Assembly: GCA_946699065.1 (NCBI GenBank) | Contig: CAMPDV010000285.1 | Location: 186,001-250,000, forward strand | DNA length: 64,000 nt | Direction of reading: 5' to 3' | Origin: Loxodes magnus | Taxonomy: Eukaryota > Ciliophora > Karyorelictea > Loxodida > Loxodidae | Shown here: piece by piece, positions 45,324-57,230 of the stretch | Position numbering within the stretch: position 1 is the first letter of the stretch | How the letters are laid out: every line of letters begins with the position of its first letter | Notes under the pieces: model-generated | Databases searched by the model: none | What the model was told of the DNA's origin: nothing | What the model saw: the letters and a program-made list of their open reading frames with translations, nothing else | Program-made: the position numbers and the translations under genes

Positions 45324-47684
45324 TCAAAACTTGTTATTAGTGATATGAAAATAATTATTAATTTTAAATTTATCATAATCAAGTTCTTCTCAGCTTTGTA
45401 TTCTAATCCACTGTTTGGAACTCTTGTTGTCATATATATAAAGCAATTCTTATTCCTTTTCATTTGCAGAATACATGTATATTTTTCCTCTGCTCTCAAC
45501 TCCATTATATCAAAATCCAAAATCATTATTAGGAAATGCTTCTCCCTCTTCATTATATTCTTTTATATCATATATATACGTTCTTTTTAGACACTATTAA
45601 TTGTCATATACTAACGTTCCGGATTTCTCACTTATATTGACACATGAAACACTTAATGCCTTTTATGGTAAATTTACTTCACTTGTATATCATTTGTTAT
45701 TCATTCGATCATAAAAACATACTTTATTTAGTTCATTATCATTATTATCATAACCTCCCATAGTGTAAACCTTTTCTTAAATACACTCTATTCCATTGCA
45801 ACCCATCTTATATTGATGATCACTTATTTCTCTACTCTTTCCACTTAAATTCTCTCGTATCTCACATTTATTGATCATTTCTTCCTCTTAATAATAATAT
45901 CCATTTACTATATAGATTGTATTAGATCTATCTCATGTCATTGATGGTAAACATCTTGAGAATATTAGATTAGATTTAGCTGATATCTGATTCGAATCTA
46001 TTTATATAAGAGAAGAATCTTGGTGAGTTCAATAATTTCCTCCTGCGAGCATTATTTTTTCTTCCACTAATTATAAGCAAAACGTTCAATTGCCATAAAC
46101 AGCTCCAAGATCTTCTACTTGTTTCTAACTTAAAATATTTTAATCTATATTAAAGCATTATATTTCGTTTGAGCTTCATTTAATTCTCATATAAGTTCTT
46201 TGATTCTATTAGTTCAATTATTATTCCTCTTCAAGTGTAATGTTTCTTGATTCCTATTCTCTATTTTCAGTAGATATCTACTACATCTGCGTTATATTTT
46301 AAAGTTTTCTTCTTTCTTCAGATACTGAGAATGTACATGTTTACTATTATTCCTCTTTTAACGATGTTATTTCCATGCTCAATTTTTCTTTCATTTCTTA
46401 TAAAGAAATTCTTTATTCAGGTTGCTGTTTTCAACATTAGCGTATCAAGTTTCCAAAGTTCTAAGGACAATTTTATGGAATTTCTTCTCTCCCACCCTTT
46501 TAAACCATTTCTATTAACTTTTCTTCTTCAATACCATTAAAAGGTATTTATCTTGTTGCTATTTCTCACATTACCATTCCTAAAGCGTATATATCTGAGG
46601 AAAAATTAAATTTAGAGTGCACATTAAGTATCTCAGGAGTCGTTCATTAAGGATTTCCTTCCATTTAATTCTAAACTCCCAAACTATTTCAACCAAAGTT
46701 AAGTTTTGCTAAGCTAAAATCACTTATTTTGGCTCTTAAATTATTATCCAATAAAACATTCTAACTCTTCAAGTTTCCATGTACTATATTCTGCAAATGT
46801 AAGTATTCTAAACCTTCTATAATATCATGAGTAATCTGAAATCTAAGATATCATGGTAACTCCATCTTATTCTATAGTAATTCAAACAAAGATTATGTCA
46901 TAAGTTCCATTACTAAACTTAAAGGAGAAGGGCAGTAGCCTCTGATGTCGATTACATTTGGATGTTTCAATTAGCATAATTAACATAATTTCCCTTCAAA
47001 GTCTGTCATCACTTCTGGATTTTAGGACTATATAAATAATTCCTTTATTGCTACATCGTTATCTTCATACTTCCCTTCATATACTTCTCCTAATCTTCCT
47101 TTTCCTATAAGCTTCTTCTTAATAAGATTTTAAGATCTAATGATAAATTTTTCTTCAAAACTTGTTTACATTTTTATAACTTATTACCTTAATCGTTTAT
47201 ATCTCAATATACCAGAAAAAAATAATAAGCATGGAAACGAAAAAAAAATTAAAGTATATAACTCTTCTAGTATTATCCCTTTCTTTAAGGTATGATATCC
47301 TTAAACAATCTATTAAAATAAGCTTTGATTTATCTTATACCAATTAGTTAGTAAATATATAGAAAATATTTTTATCAAAGAGTATAATTTAACTAAAACA
47401 TTCCCTAAAACTATAAAATTATGGAATAGCATACATTAAGACTGATTCAACCTCTCTATGAGATTATTTTTTAAGTATCTAAGAAAAAGCTTATATTAAG
47501 CAAACTAAAATATTTATTTTTAGAGTTTAAAGAAAAAAGTATTTATATGACTATTATCTTCTATAGTCTCTATGCTTTAGACTTTATCTTCTTAATGAGG
47601 GTAATAAAAGATACTCTAGCCTATTTATTTACCCTTGTCACTTTTCACATTAAAATTAATCGTGTTACTTGCTACCACTAACAT
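45324..47684 (-). CDS. Membrane pseudokinase with C-terminal kelch repeats
   Basis: One frame from ATG 47,684 to TGA 45,324-45,326, 786 residues. The N-terminal 140 residues are likely extracellular. The membrane helix (142-160, LYTLIFFSFPCLLFFSGIL) is followed by basic RYKRLR. Kinase domain: P-loop GKGRLG (194-199), Lys214 in VAIK, W278 in PWYLRFQ, HGNLKSQN (302-309) where HRDLKxxN is expected, and DFS (322-324) for DFG. MEGNPQWTTPEIL, GMVMWEIATR and CWKQQPEQR follow. The Trp codons there are TGA. Loss of the catalytic Asp predicts a pseudokinase, as in atypical receptor-like kinases with HGN loops. Residues about 480-780 carry kelch motifs (MLAGGNY, IYIVNGYYY, VYTMGGYDNNDNELNKVCFY). The start could lie further upstream, since the frame stays protein-like. 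Likely a signalling scaffold. Confidence 0.8.
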
Positions 47685-47932
47685 CTTAGTTATTTTCGAA
47701 ATTTCTATTTCATGTGATCTTTCTTCAAATATTTTATATGAAAGATAGTTAAAAAAATTAAAGATCAAAACAATTAAATAATTGAAGTGGAGGATATTTT
47801 AGGACAATACTAAATAATTGAGTTATTGTATATAAGCAAAAGGATCTATTATAAACTAAAAAAGGAATAATTATTAAGTTTCATTAAAGATAACTTAAAA
47901 ATTAGCAATTTTAAGGTCAAAAAAATTAAAGG

Positions 47933-48485
47933 ATGAAGCAAATGTAGTTTGAGGCTTATACTTTAACAAATAGATATAGGATTATATTTTTTGATATCGT
48001 TTAAGTTTACAAACAGGAACTTCACATTTAGAATAATAGTAAAAGAATAATTTAATAGTCAAAAAAAAGAGAAATAAAATCAGAATTTATGTAAAACTGT
48101 ATTAGATATCACGGATATTATATATATAACATATTGAAAAACTCCCATGTAAATTTTGTAAGGATTTTATATAAAAAAGAAAGCTCATACTAAGAAATTT
48201 CACATTTAAAAAGATTATTAAAGCTTTTAAAGCAAGCTAATAACGAATTGTCATTATACGATTGTTTGCAAATTAAGCAAAAAAATTGCTTTACCTTCCA
48301 AAAAATTTAAATTAGCAAAGTAGGTAAAACTTAAAAAAGTATTTGAGAAGCTTGCAATTAAAAAAATTAGAATATATTTTCCTTAATACTATATTAAACT
48401 TAGTCTCTTCAATCATCTATCATAATATCAAAGTATATGATAAAATTTTAAAATTAATATGGATCAACAAAAATTTCATATGAAT
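47933..48485 (+). pseudogene. Hypothetical protein cut off by element F
   Basis: Reads MKQMQFEAYTLTNRYRIIFF, HGYYIYNILKNSHVNFVRIL, HLKRLLKLLKQANNELSLYD and on to about 48,485. No TGA stop occurs before gag-like copy F begins at about 48,490 on the other strand, so the 3' end was probably removed. Coding sequence in another phase upstream (47,760-47,915) could be a first exon: a 32-nt GT...TAG segment at 47,916-47,947 would join them. Unproven. Confidence 0.4.
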
Positions 48486-48489
48486 AATC

Positions 48490-49500
48490 ATTAATAATTA
48501 AAATAACTATTTGCCTTCCGGCTTAATTGAAATTTTAAATGCCTAAAATCTCCGTTCCTGCATTTTCATTCCTTGCATTGTTCTTTTCCTTAACTTCTCA
48601 CTTTTAAATAATCTGATTTGGGGATTTATTTTTTTCCAGATTTTCCCATTTCCCGATGGAAAGAATTTCGTCCCTCGCGACTTCAGTTGCTATTAGTCAA
48701 CATTTCTACAGATATTTATTCTTATTTTAATCTATTAGAGACATTTCCACCATAAACGCAAAGTGCTGTTGGAAATATAGCACCTTTTTCTTGCTCAAGG
48801 AAATGTCTTTTCTTGAATCCCTATTTCCATTGAGTTCCTTATTAAGACTTCTACAGGTTTTCTTCTGTTAATTTAGTCTTGAATCTAATTTTACTCAGTT
48901 TTTCTCGTATTGCTCTTTCATTATTCAAAGATCATTTCTAAACTTGCGATTTGCTCATAAACTCCGACTTTAACTCTTTGGTCTACCATATAGACTTCAT
49001 CATCATCTTCATGATTTATAAATCCTGACTTATCATAAGCATCTCTTCGAGCTTTTTTATGTTTCTAATAAGTTGATGAATCAGCTGCTTCATCTACTCA
49101 GAGTCCATTTATTCTATTTCAGTATTATCTAAATCAAAGGTAATAGGATCTAAATTGAATTATAGTACTTTACCTTCTTCGTTTTTTTTTCTTTATTATT
49201 TTTATCGATTTAGTTGAGTAGTCTCTTTTTTCAGTTTTCAATAGAGGTGTTGAGAGCTGTGTTATCTTTTCTGTTCTGAATTTTTATCTCAGTTCTTACT
49301 TGTTCTTTGATGGAAGAGATCCATTTTATTTTAATTTGTAGGAGTTTGTATTTTATAAGTTCTTCGAATCTATTAGATAGTTCTAGTTATTTTTATTAAG
49401 AAGAGCGTTAAGTTGAAGAATACTTGGTGAGAATATGTACTTCTAATTTTCTCTCCTGTTCTGAGGAAGTGCTATAAAAACCCTTCTTGAAGCTAGCCAT
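48490..49500 (-). pseudogene. Gag-like zinc-knuckle protein, copy F
   Basis: Starts MASFKKGFYSTSSEQERKLE, the same signature as copies D and E. The remainder is charged, coiled sequence in several frames (KEQYEKNWVKLDSRLNQQKK). The knuckle near 48,765 has decayed to C-Y-I-S-N-S-T-L-R-L-W-W-K-C (Cys to Ser and His to Arg). The C-terminal end (NARNENAGTEILGI) borders the truncated gene at 48,485. Confidence 0.6.
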
Positions 49501-49688
49501 TTTGTATATATCTCATATGACTAATATGGTATTAAATTTATACTTCAAGTCATAAAAATTAATAGTGACAAACCATGAAAAAAGGATAATATTCATAAAG
49601 AAATATATTAAATATAATTTTGACTGGATTGTAATAGAAATATTATGTTAAATCATAAATGGAATAATTTTATAAAAGAGTTCTTGAT

Positions 49689-52600
49689 TCAAGTAAAATC
49701 TTTCTCTTTATACTTTATCTTAGTCTATCTATTATGTGAATTCATATCTTTTTCTGGATCCGATAATTTTTTCTTTCTTTTTAATTTATCTACTTTTTTA
49801 AACTTGGAATTTGACTTATCTTTGGACTTATTCTAAGCAACTTTCTCCTCTTCAACATAGTATAAACTATTCTAAAAATATCTAAAGAACTTACAATCTT
49901 GAGCTCCTCAATTTAATTTTCCTCTTTATTCTCAATTAAGTTTAACTCTCTAAAAGTTGAGTTTTATTCCTTTATATTCATATTTACAAAAGTCTCTTAA
50001 AGAGTTTTTAGTTAACTTGCATTTACGTTTTTCATAGAAGCAGCATTTTCATCTTATATTTTATTTTATTTTTTTATTTTCTTAGCTTTTGCTTTATTTA
50101 TTGTATCTTTAATGAGACAATATAGGCAAATTATTATTCCAAATAAAGTCACAAAATTTGATAAGGATACTACTATAAATCCTATTATTTTTGATTTATC
50201 CGAATTTATTGATTCTAAACTTCTAAGTTTCTTTTCGTCATCGAGAGTATAGAAATAGAAGTTGAATGTATTTAGAGTGATAAACCAGACTTCTAATATA
50301 ATATGGGTAATATTAATTACTCTTCTTATAAAAGGTTTACAAACTATTACATAAACTGCTTAAGCTAAATTTATCAGAACTATTAAGATTATTTGAACCA
50401 GAGGATAATCTCTCAATCCTATAAGCACTACTGCCAAGATAAATCTTCTTGCCAAGAATAGAGGATAAAATAAAAGAGTGCTTAGCTAACTTGTCTTTAG
50501 CTCATCAAAGATAGGGAAATACTTTTTCTTAAGCTGCTTAATTTATTCCTAATCTTGTGAAATTAAGTCCTTCACTTGATTATCTTTAACTTTCCTTTAT
50601 AGTTTAATAAATTTGATCACTATTTGGAAGAAATATAATATTACTAATACTTAAATAATCTATATTTAAAAGTTACCATTCCAATAAATGATAAGACTGA
50701 ATTTAATCCAGTATAGAATGTCTCAAAACAACAGTTAAAGACCTAAAGCATAATAGAGTAATTTAGTTAAAGAGAGAATGCTAAATAGATAGAAATTAGG
50801 AATCTATAGTGTAAATATTTATTTCTAAACTTATTTATTTTTTATACTTTTACTTTTTATCCAATTAAGCCTAAGATTAAATCTATTACTAGATAGATTG
50901 ATATTACCATAATATGGAATAAACTATTAGCCAGAAATGTGTAACTATAATATCCTATTATGAGTAAAATATTATCGCTAATACGGTTCTATTCAGCATC
51001 TAAAGTAAAAGTCAGAAATTTATTATCGTTACCTTAAGCTACCATGTTACTTTCACCTTATTGGAAATAATAAGCTGCTAAATTTGCTGGTTTCTGAATG
51101 TTTACAAAAGCGTTTATTAAAATAAGTTACGAAGCTAAAATGAGAGTAAGTCATGCTGCCGAAGATCCACCAGAAGATCCTAATAAAACAGTCAGAATAG
51201 AAGAACATCCGATTCCAACTATTATTGCAGCATCAGAAATTGCTGAAGTTGATTGCAAAAAAGCTTATTCTTATTAAGAAATATTAAAATTATTGAGACT
51301 TGTAGGTTCCTTGTTATAGTTCTTTTATTCTTCGCTATCATCAGTTGATTTAACAATGCATTTTCCGTTTTCTAATGTGATTCCTTCTTCACATTCTTCG
51401 CAAATCTCTTGATTTTAGTCACAATCTTACACACAAGTTTTATTTATGGCCTAGCTTTATTTACATTTCTTACAATGTTCTTATTCATTACAACTTGAAC
51501 ACTAATCAACAAACTAAAATTTTTCTTTACATTATTTGCATTCTTCTGTATCACATTTCTCACAATCATCAAAAAGCTGATCACATCTTTTACATTCTTG
51601 ATTTTATTGAGTGTAATTATCAACAGGACAGCTTTCAACACATTTTCCTTCCAGCAGTAGAAAACCTTAATTGCATTGAATGCATTTATTATTATCACAA
51701 GTAGCACAGTTTAATATTTCATCACTACAATTGACACATTAAACTATCTTATTTATAAAATTATCTTAGCATTTTAAGCATTAATCTCCTTTCTCAGTGC
51801 ATTTTTCACAAAATGGAATATTTTTAGTACAATTTTCACATATGAAGTCTTAGTTAGAATCTTGTTAGTAACTTAAACAATTTAATAAGCATTAGTTTTA
51901 TGTTAGTTTATATGGAAATTTACATCCTTAGCATTTATTTTGATCTTAGCATTTAATGCAATTTTGATCTATCTATTAACAAGAATCGCAACTTTAATTT
52001 TAGTTAATGAAAAATCCATCTTCACATTATAAGCATTCAGTTAAATTATTACCACATAAACAGCAGTTAGTTAAATTACATCCAATGCATTAGTTATCAG
52101 ATAGTAAATAGTTTTATTCGCAGGAGTTACAAATAACTATACTATTACTTCAAGTGCAGTTATTACAATTTTAAACTAGATCTTAGCAAGAGTAGCATTT
52201 ATTCTATTATTAATTTAAAAAATAACCTTCATTGCATTCATTACAAATTGGATTTATTCCTAATGAGACACATTTTTTACAATTTTATATTAAGTCTAGA
52301 CAAAGTTTACATATATTACTGCTGCTATAATATAAATATCTTTCATAGCAACTAGTACATTTATTAATATCTTCAGCTAAACAGTCAACACAAGTTTAAT
52401 TACAGCAACTATTTATATTTGGACTTTTACATGTACTTCATTAACAGTTTAAAGCACAATCGTTATTAGTAAAGATTTCACTAGAATTTTAAATTGCTAA
52501 AAAGGAATCAAAAATATAAAACCTTAAATCATAAATATTTCCTATGAAGTTATCTTCTTGTTAAATAGCTCCTACTATTATTTTACTTTATTTATCAAAT

Positions 52601-55047
52601 TAAATAAACTTAGAACTATATTAATTACATTATATATTTTAGGAATATTAATATTACTATAAGCAAATTATGCTTTCCTCTTACTTGTTTAGACTTATAG
52701 TAATTAAATATCACTTCATGTTTTCTATTTAGTTTATATAGTTAAAATTATATCCTTTAGTAGTTAATAGTACCTAAATCTCTGAGTATGTGTAGTTTTC
52801 CATTTAAATAGTTACTATAATAGATTATTTATATAATGAAGTTATTTAGCAAACTATTCTTTATTTATTTATTTATAAGTTTCTTTATCTTATATCTCTA
52901 AATCTTGATGGCTATTCTGTATTTTAGAATCATAGTGATAAACTATAAGATTTAGATGAATATTTTAAAGGATCATAACTTAATCTTTAAAATGTGTACT
53001 AAGTAGCCTCTTACTAGTCATTTATAGAAGTTTCTAATAAATGTTGGGTAAAGCTTATAAAATTAGTATGATTATCATCTAATAAATTAGGAGAAATACA
53101 TTCTAATTAGCTAAATAAAGCACATGGATTATCTTTAGTAATTATTTAAATTCATTCATCTTGTGTTATTTGTTGATCGTAAGTATAAAATCTTGGTTAC
53201 ATAATATATCCATTAAAAGGTGGATCATTATTTAAGGTTATTCCGTAAGTATAATCAAATTAAGCAAAAATCTATTAAGAAAGGAAATCTTGACAACTTA
53301 GTGTTGTAGGTTTGATTTCATCAGCAAAGCAAACAGTTACATTTTATAGATTTATCTATAAGGTTAGTTGAAGGAAGAATCATTAATTATTGCTTATATT
53401 AATCAATAAATCTAAAATAGAACTTTAGATATAATAAAATTTAATAACTTTAGCTTATTAGTATTAATCATATTATATTGCTAATTGGTATATATCTCCT
53501 ATTTGAAATAAGTATTCTACTTGATTAATTTATCCTAATGTATAAAGCCAAAAGCTAACTGATCAAATATTTGGAGAATAAAGTTAAGGGTTATATCCGT
53601 AATCATCAAAAGATTTAACTTAAAAATCAGTTGATAATTTAGGTAGTAAAGGATAGTCAGAAAATTCTAATAATTTTATATTAGTTTAGCTATACTAAGC
53701 TTCAGGTGATTAGCAAGAAGCATAACTAGTTTCCAATAAACATGGAGTTTATTAACTAGCTGTTTAAAAAAAATCAATTTGATTTAGAAAAGAGTTGAAT
53801 AGATAGAATCTTGGCTATAAAATTAATCCTTCAAACGGATATAAATTTTCACCTCCCAAAATTTAGTAAGAACTTTGTGTTACTGTAATAGCAATCTTAA
53901 ATTCTTGGAAATAGTTAATTTAATCCTTAGGAGAATAAACCGTTATTTCATTTGCTAAACTTTATTATGAAATTGAAACGCCTATGAAAATTCAGTTTGA
54001 ACAACTATTTAATTAATTTTACTCAAAAATTATAAAAGCATTTTAAAAATCTTAATCTGGACTCCATAAAATGTTAAATGTATGCTAATTTGATTATAAT
54101 TTAGTTGCCTGATAACATAAAAATTAAGTATCTATTTATCATATTACTTGAAAATTTTAATTTAAACAATCACTTTTAATTCAAACAGAGAAACTAAAAG
54201 AATTTAAGGAATATTCCATAAGGTTTTAATTGTTTATATCCTTTGGTATACTTTGTTGCTTTTATTTTCCATATGTAGATAAAAAAGGAATAGCTTAATC
54301 AGATAAACTATAAAACTGATAATTTTAACAGTCTATAGTTTCAGGTCCAATACAATAACTTCCACAAAATTATAAACAAGGAATTCTTTAAAGAGCTTCT
54401 GTAAAGTATTCATCTATATATTATGAGTTGTTGGTTCAAAATAAAACTTATAAAAGTTCTATCTGAAAATTAATACCATCATAAACATTATAATTCAATA
54501 TACTAAGCTATGCAGAGTTTATGAAATATTTAAAGATATATTCATTTAAATCAGTGGAATCTTTACATAGTAAATCAAATCCTTTAACTTAAAATTTAGT
54601 ACTACAAAGTTTTAATTAGCCTTGCTATGATTGTGTTTCTGAATATTTGATACCTACAAAGATTCATTAGTTACAAGAATTTCCTAAATTTAATTCTGAT
54701 TAATATTACTCAGTACTACTTGCAATAAATTCTAAAACTAAATCATTATTCTAATTTTATATTATGCTTATTTTTATTTCCTAAGAATATGTCTATCATT
54801 CCTAATATAAGGATATAATATTTAGACTATCTTACACTTAGCATCAATGATTAAATCAGAATGTTAAAGAAAAAGATTTTTAACTTGATTGGGTGTCAAT
54901 GCCCAATTCAGACAGTGGATTATCAATTTAAATTCATTCAGGCAAATAATAGTCAGTAAGCTTTATAAATTCTACTATTTAGCCTTGCACAGTTTTAAGA
55001 ATGAGTATCAAGGCGAACGGCAGGTAAAATTTTAGCTTGGTATCCAT
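49689..55047 (-). CDS. Cys-rich multi-pass surface protein, 1770 aa
   Basis: ATG at 55,047, TGA at 49,689-49,691. With two 23-nt introns removed the length is exactly 1771 codons. Signal peptide: MDTKLKFYLPFALILILKTV. Residues about 20-860 form an ectodomain of repeated beta-rich units, each with a WxxQI or VSFWLYTLG-like start, an I-x-V-G-V/A segment and a PRFYxF/Y motif, resembling concanavalin/LamG-type folds. Residues about 870-1225 are Cys-rich repeats (C-x-x-C with NCKKCVS, CNECNEGYFL, CLQCEDGFF), like furin/growth-factor-receptor repeats common in ciliate surface proteins. About eight membrane helices follow (1260-1640), for example IIVGIGCSSILTVLLG, ILVVLIGLR-like and FIVVSLSNFVTLFGIIICLY. 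The Lys-rich cytosolic tail is KVDKLKRKKKLSDPEKDM. Possibly a receptor or channel. No frameshift was found, so it appears functional. Confidence 0.8.
49872..49894 (-). other. 23-nt spliceosomal intron
   Basis: GTAAGTTCTT...ATTTTTAG on the minus strand. Removing it changes the frame into the clearly coding tail (YVEEEKVAQNKSKDKSNSKF) and lets the gene end on TGA at 49,689. Confidence 0.7.
50825..50847 (-). other. 23-nt spliceosomal intron
   Basis: GTATAAAAAA...AAGTTTAG on the minus strand, located between membrane helices (after GLIGQKVK and before FTLQIPNFYLFSIL). Its removal shifts the frame by exactly the amount needed for the remaining helices. Confidence 0.65.
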
Positions 55048-55059
55048 TATAAATAATTA

Positions 55060-56550
55060 AATAGTTAAGCTTTAAATAGATAGCCTATATTTAAATAATA
55101 AATTCATTTATTTAATTATTTGAATACTTTCCTTGTAACTTAGATAAATGTATAAACCTAAATTAAATCTTAATAATTTATTCTAAAGTGTGTAGCCTAG
55201 CAATTTTTTATTAAATAAGGCTGAGAATAAAATTATTTTGTACTAAAATTAAAAAAAATTATTTGCATATTTTCCTTATTTAGTTACATTGATTTTTCTT
55301 TTAAAAGCTTTTAAAGAAAATAATTATAGCAATTTATTTAATTAATAAAAGGTATAAGACAGATATGATATTAATTATTTTTAAATCCTTTATTTAACAG
55401 ACTAATTTAAGTGAATTATCATGCTTTAGATTGATTAAAAGCATCTAAAACCTTATTAAATAAAATAAATAAAAATATAAGTAACTAACCATTAATGATT
55501 ATTTATTTTCTAAAATAAGTCAAAACTTTATCTATTAAAGTTAGAGAGCTAGTTAGAAGCAACCCTTAAAAATATCAAAGAATAAAAGGGTTTTTTAAAA
55601 ATGATTATAATTAATCTTTAAGATATAGACATAATTTATAAACTTTGCTCTGTAAAATATTTTAGATAAATAAAGATAAAAAAGGCATAATCTCTATTTA
55701 TCATTCTATTTTCAATTGACATAAATAAAGAAATGGTTTTTCTTCATCTATTTTCTACTAAAAGGGTAGCTAAAATAAAATTTTAAGATATAAGAGATAA
55801 AATAATATGAATATTATACATTTAGTTAATGATATATCCATTAAATATAATTATTAATAGCATGCTACTATTATTAATAAGTCTTATAATCCTTTATATA
55901 CATACTTTTAGTTATTATCTAGCATACAAAAGTTAAAGCTTATAACATCATATCAATTGCTTAATCTAGATTGCTACTCTTCATAAGTTTTTTTAGTATT
56001 TTTAAACTTTAGGAAATTTATTTTTATATTTGATATGCTTGTTTATCTTTAACTATATCACATTTAATTATTTGTAAAATGGCAGGTAGCCTAATTTATT
56101 TTTAAAATAGGAGTTTTACATTTACCTTTTAATTAGGAGTATGAAAATATTTGGTGTTAGGTAGAAAAGGTTTTGCATTAATATTAGGTTTTAAGGTAAA
56201 GAAATGATTAGGTTTAAGTTGATAACTACTTTTAGTAGATTAATTTAAGTTTATTTATAGATGGTTTTGTCTTCTATACATTATTATAACTTCTTTCTTT
56301 TATATATCAATCTTCTTAAAGCTAGCTATTAAAATCCTAACTTCATTCTAGGAAAATAAGTTATTCTTTATAAGTTATTTATACTTAAAGCTTTATTACT
56401 TTAAACTGGAAATTTTAGGAAACTATCAAGCCACTCATTATTTTATATGTAGTATCATCTTAACACTAAGGATAGTCAGAAAAGTGGAGAAATCATAATA
56501 TATGACAATGTTTTATGCCTAAGTAAATAAAATTATAAGAATTAGGAGAC
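55060..56550. other. Very AT-rich, no supported gene
   Basis: Composition drops further in G+C just upstream of the 55,047 start. No repeat, RNA or protein domain recognised. Confidence 0.4.
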
Positions 56551-57230
56551 TCATTATATAATTAGATTTATTAACAATAAATAAATAATTATACTAACAA
56601 TTAAGATATTATTAACTTAACTTATAATATGAGAGAAATTTTAAATAACTATTAGCATTAGCTTATATCATTTAATTTAAGCCTTTTACTTTAATTATTA
56701 TACTTGTAAAACAACTCAATTACCAATTATTTAATTTATTATTTTTTCTTTAGAAATATAATTTATTATTAAGATCTTTAGATCAAAGAAACAGTTAAAG
56801 AAATATAGTGCCTATTTTATCATTAATATAATATAAGGTATTTATTTATTCTTTAGAGATAAATTTAAAAGATGCATAACTTCTTTTGCTACTTGAGTCA
56901 AAACTAGTGTCTATAGCTTATTAATAATTTTATCATAAGCTACTATCATCAATTGAAAGTAATAAAACTAGCTACTAAATTATATTTAAGATCATTTTAT
57001 CTTAATTTTATAATGCAAACCACTATTTTTATCGTGATAATTACAAATTTAATAAATAGTTTCTAGTTCCTTATGATCTTCTTATCTCAAGTTATTAAAT
57101 TATGGAGAATTGCTATTAAATTCCTTATTATCTTATGAAATATATTCTTAATATTTATTAATCAAAATTCAAATACTAACTATCTTTTAGACGATGCTTA
57201 TATAATTGAATTGAACTTAATTTAAGTAAT
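56551..57230 (-). other. Coding-like AT-rich stretch
   Basis: The minus strand gives RQEDHKELETIYQICNYHDK, SGLHYKIKIKW and TLVLTQVAKEVMHLLNLSL in one frame to a TGA at 56,551-56,553. The first part is more structured than random AT-rich sequence. No start or family could be fixed. Confidence 0.3.
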
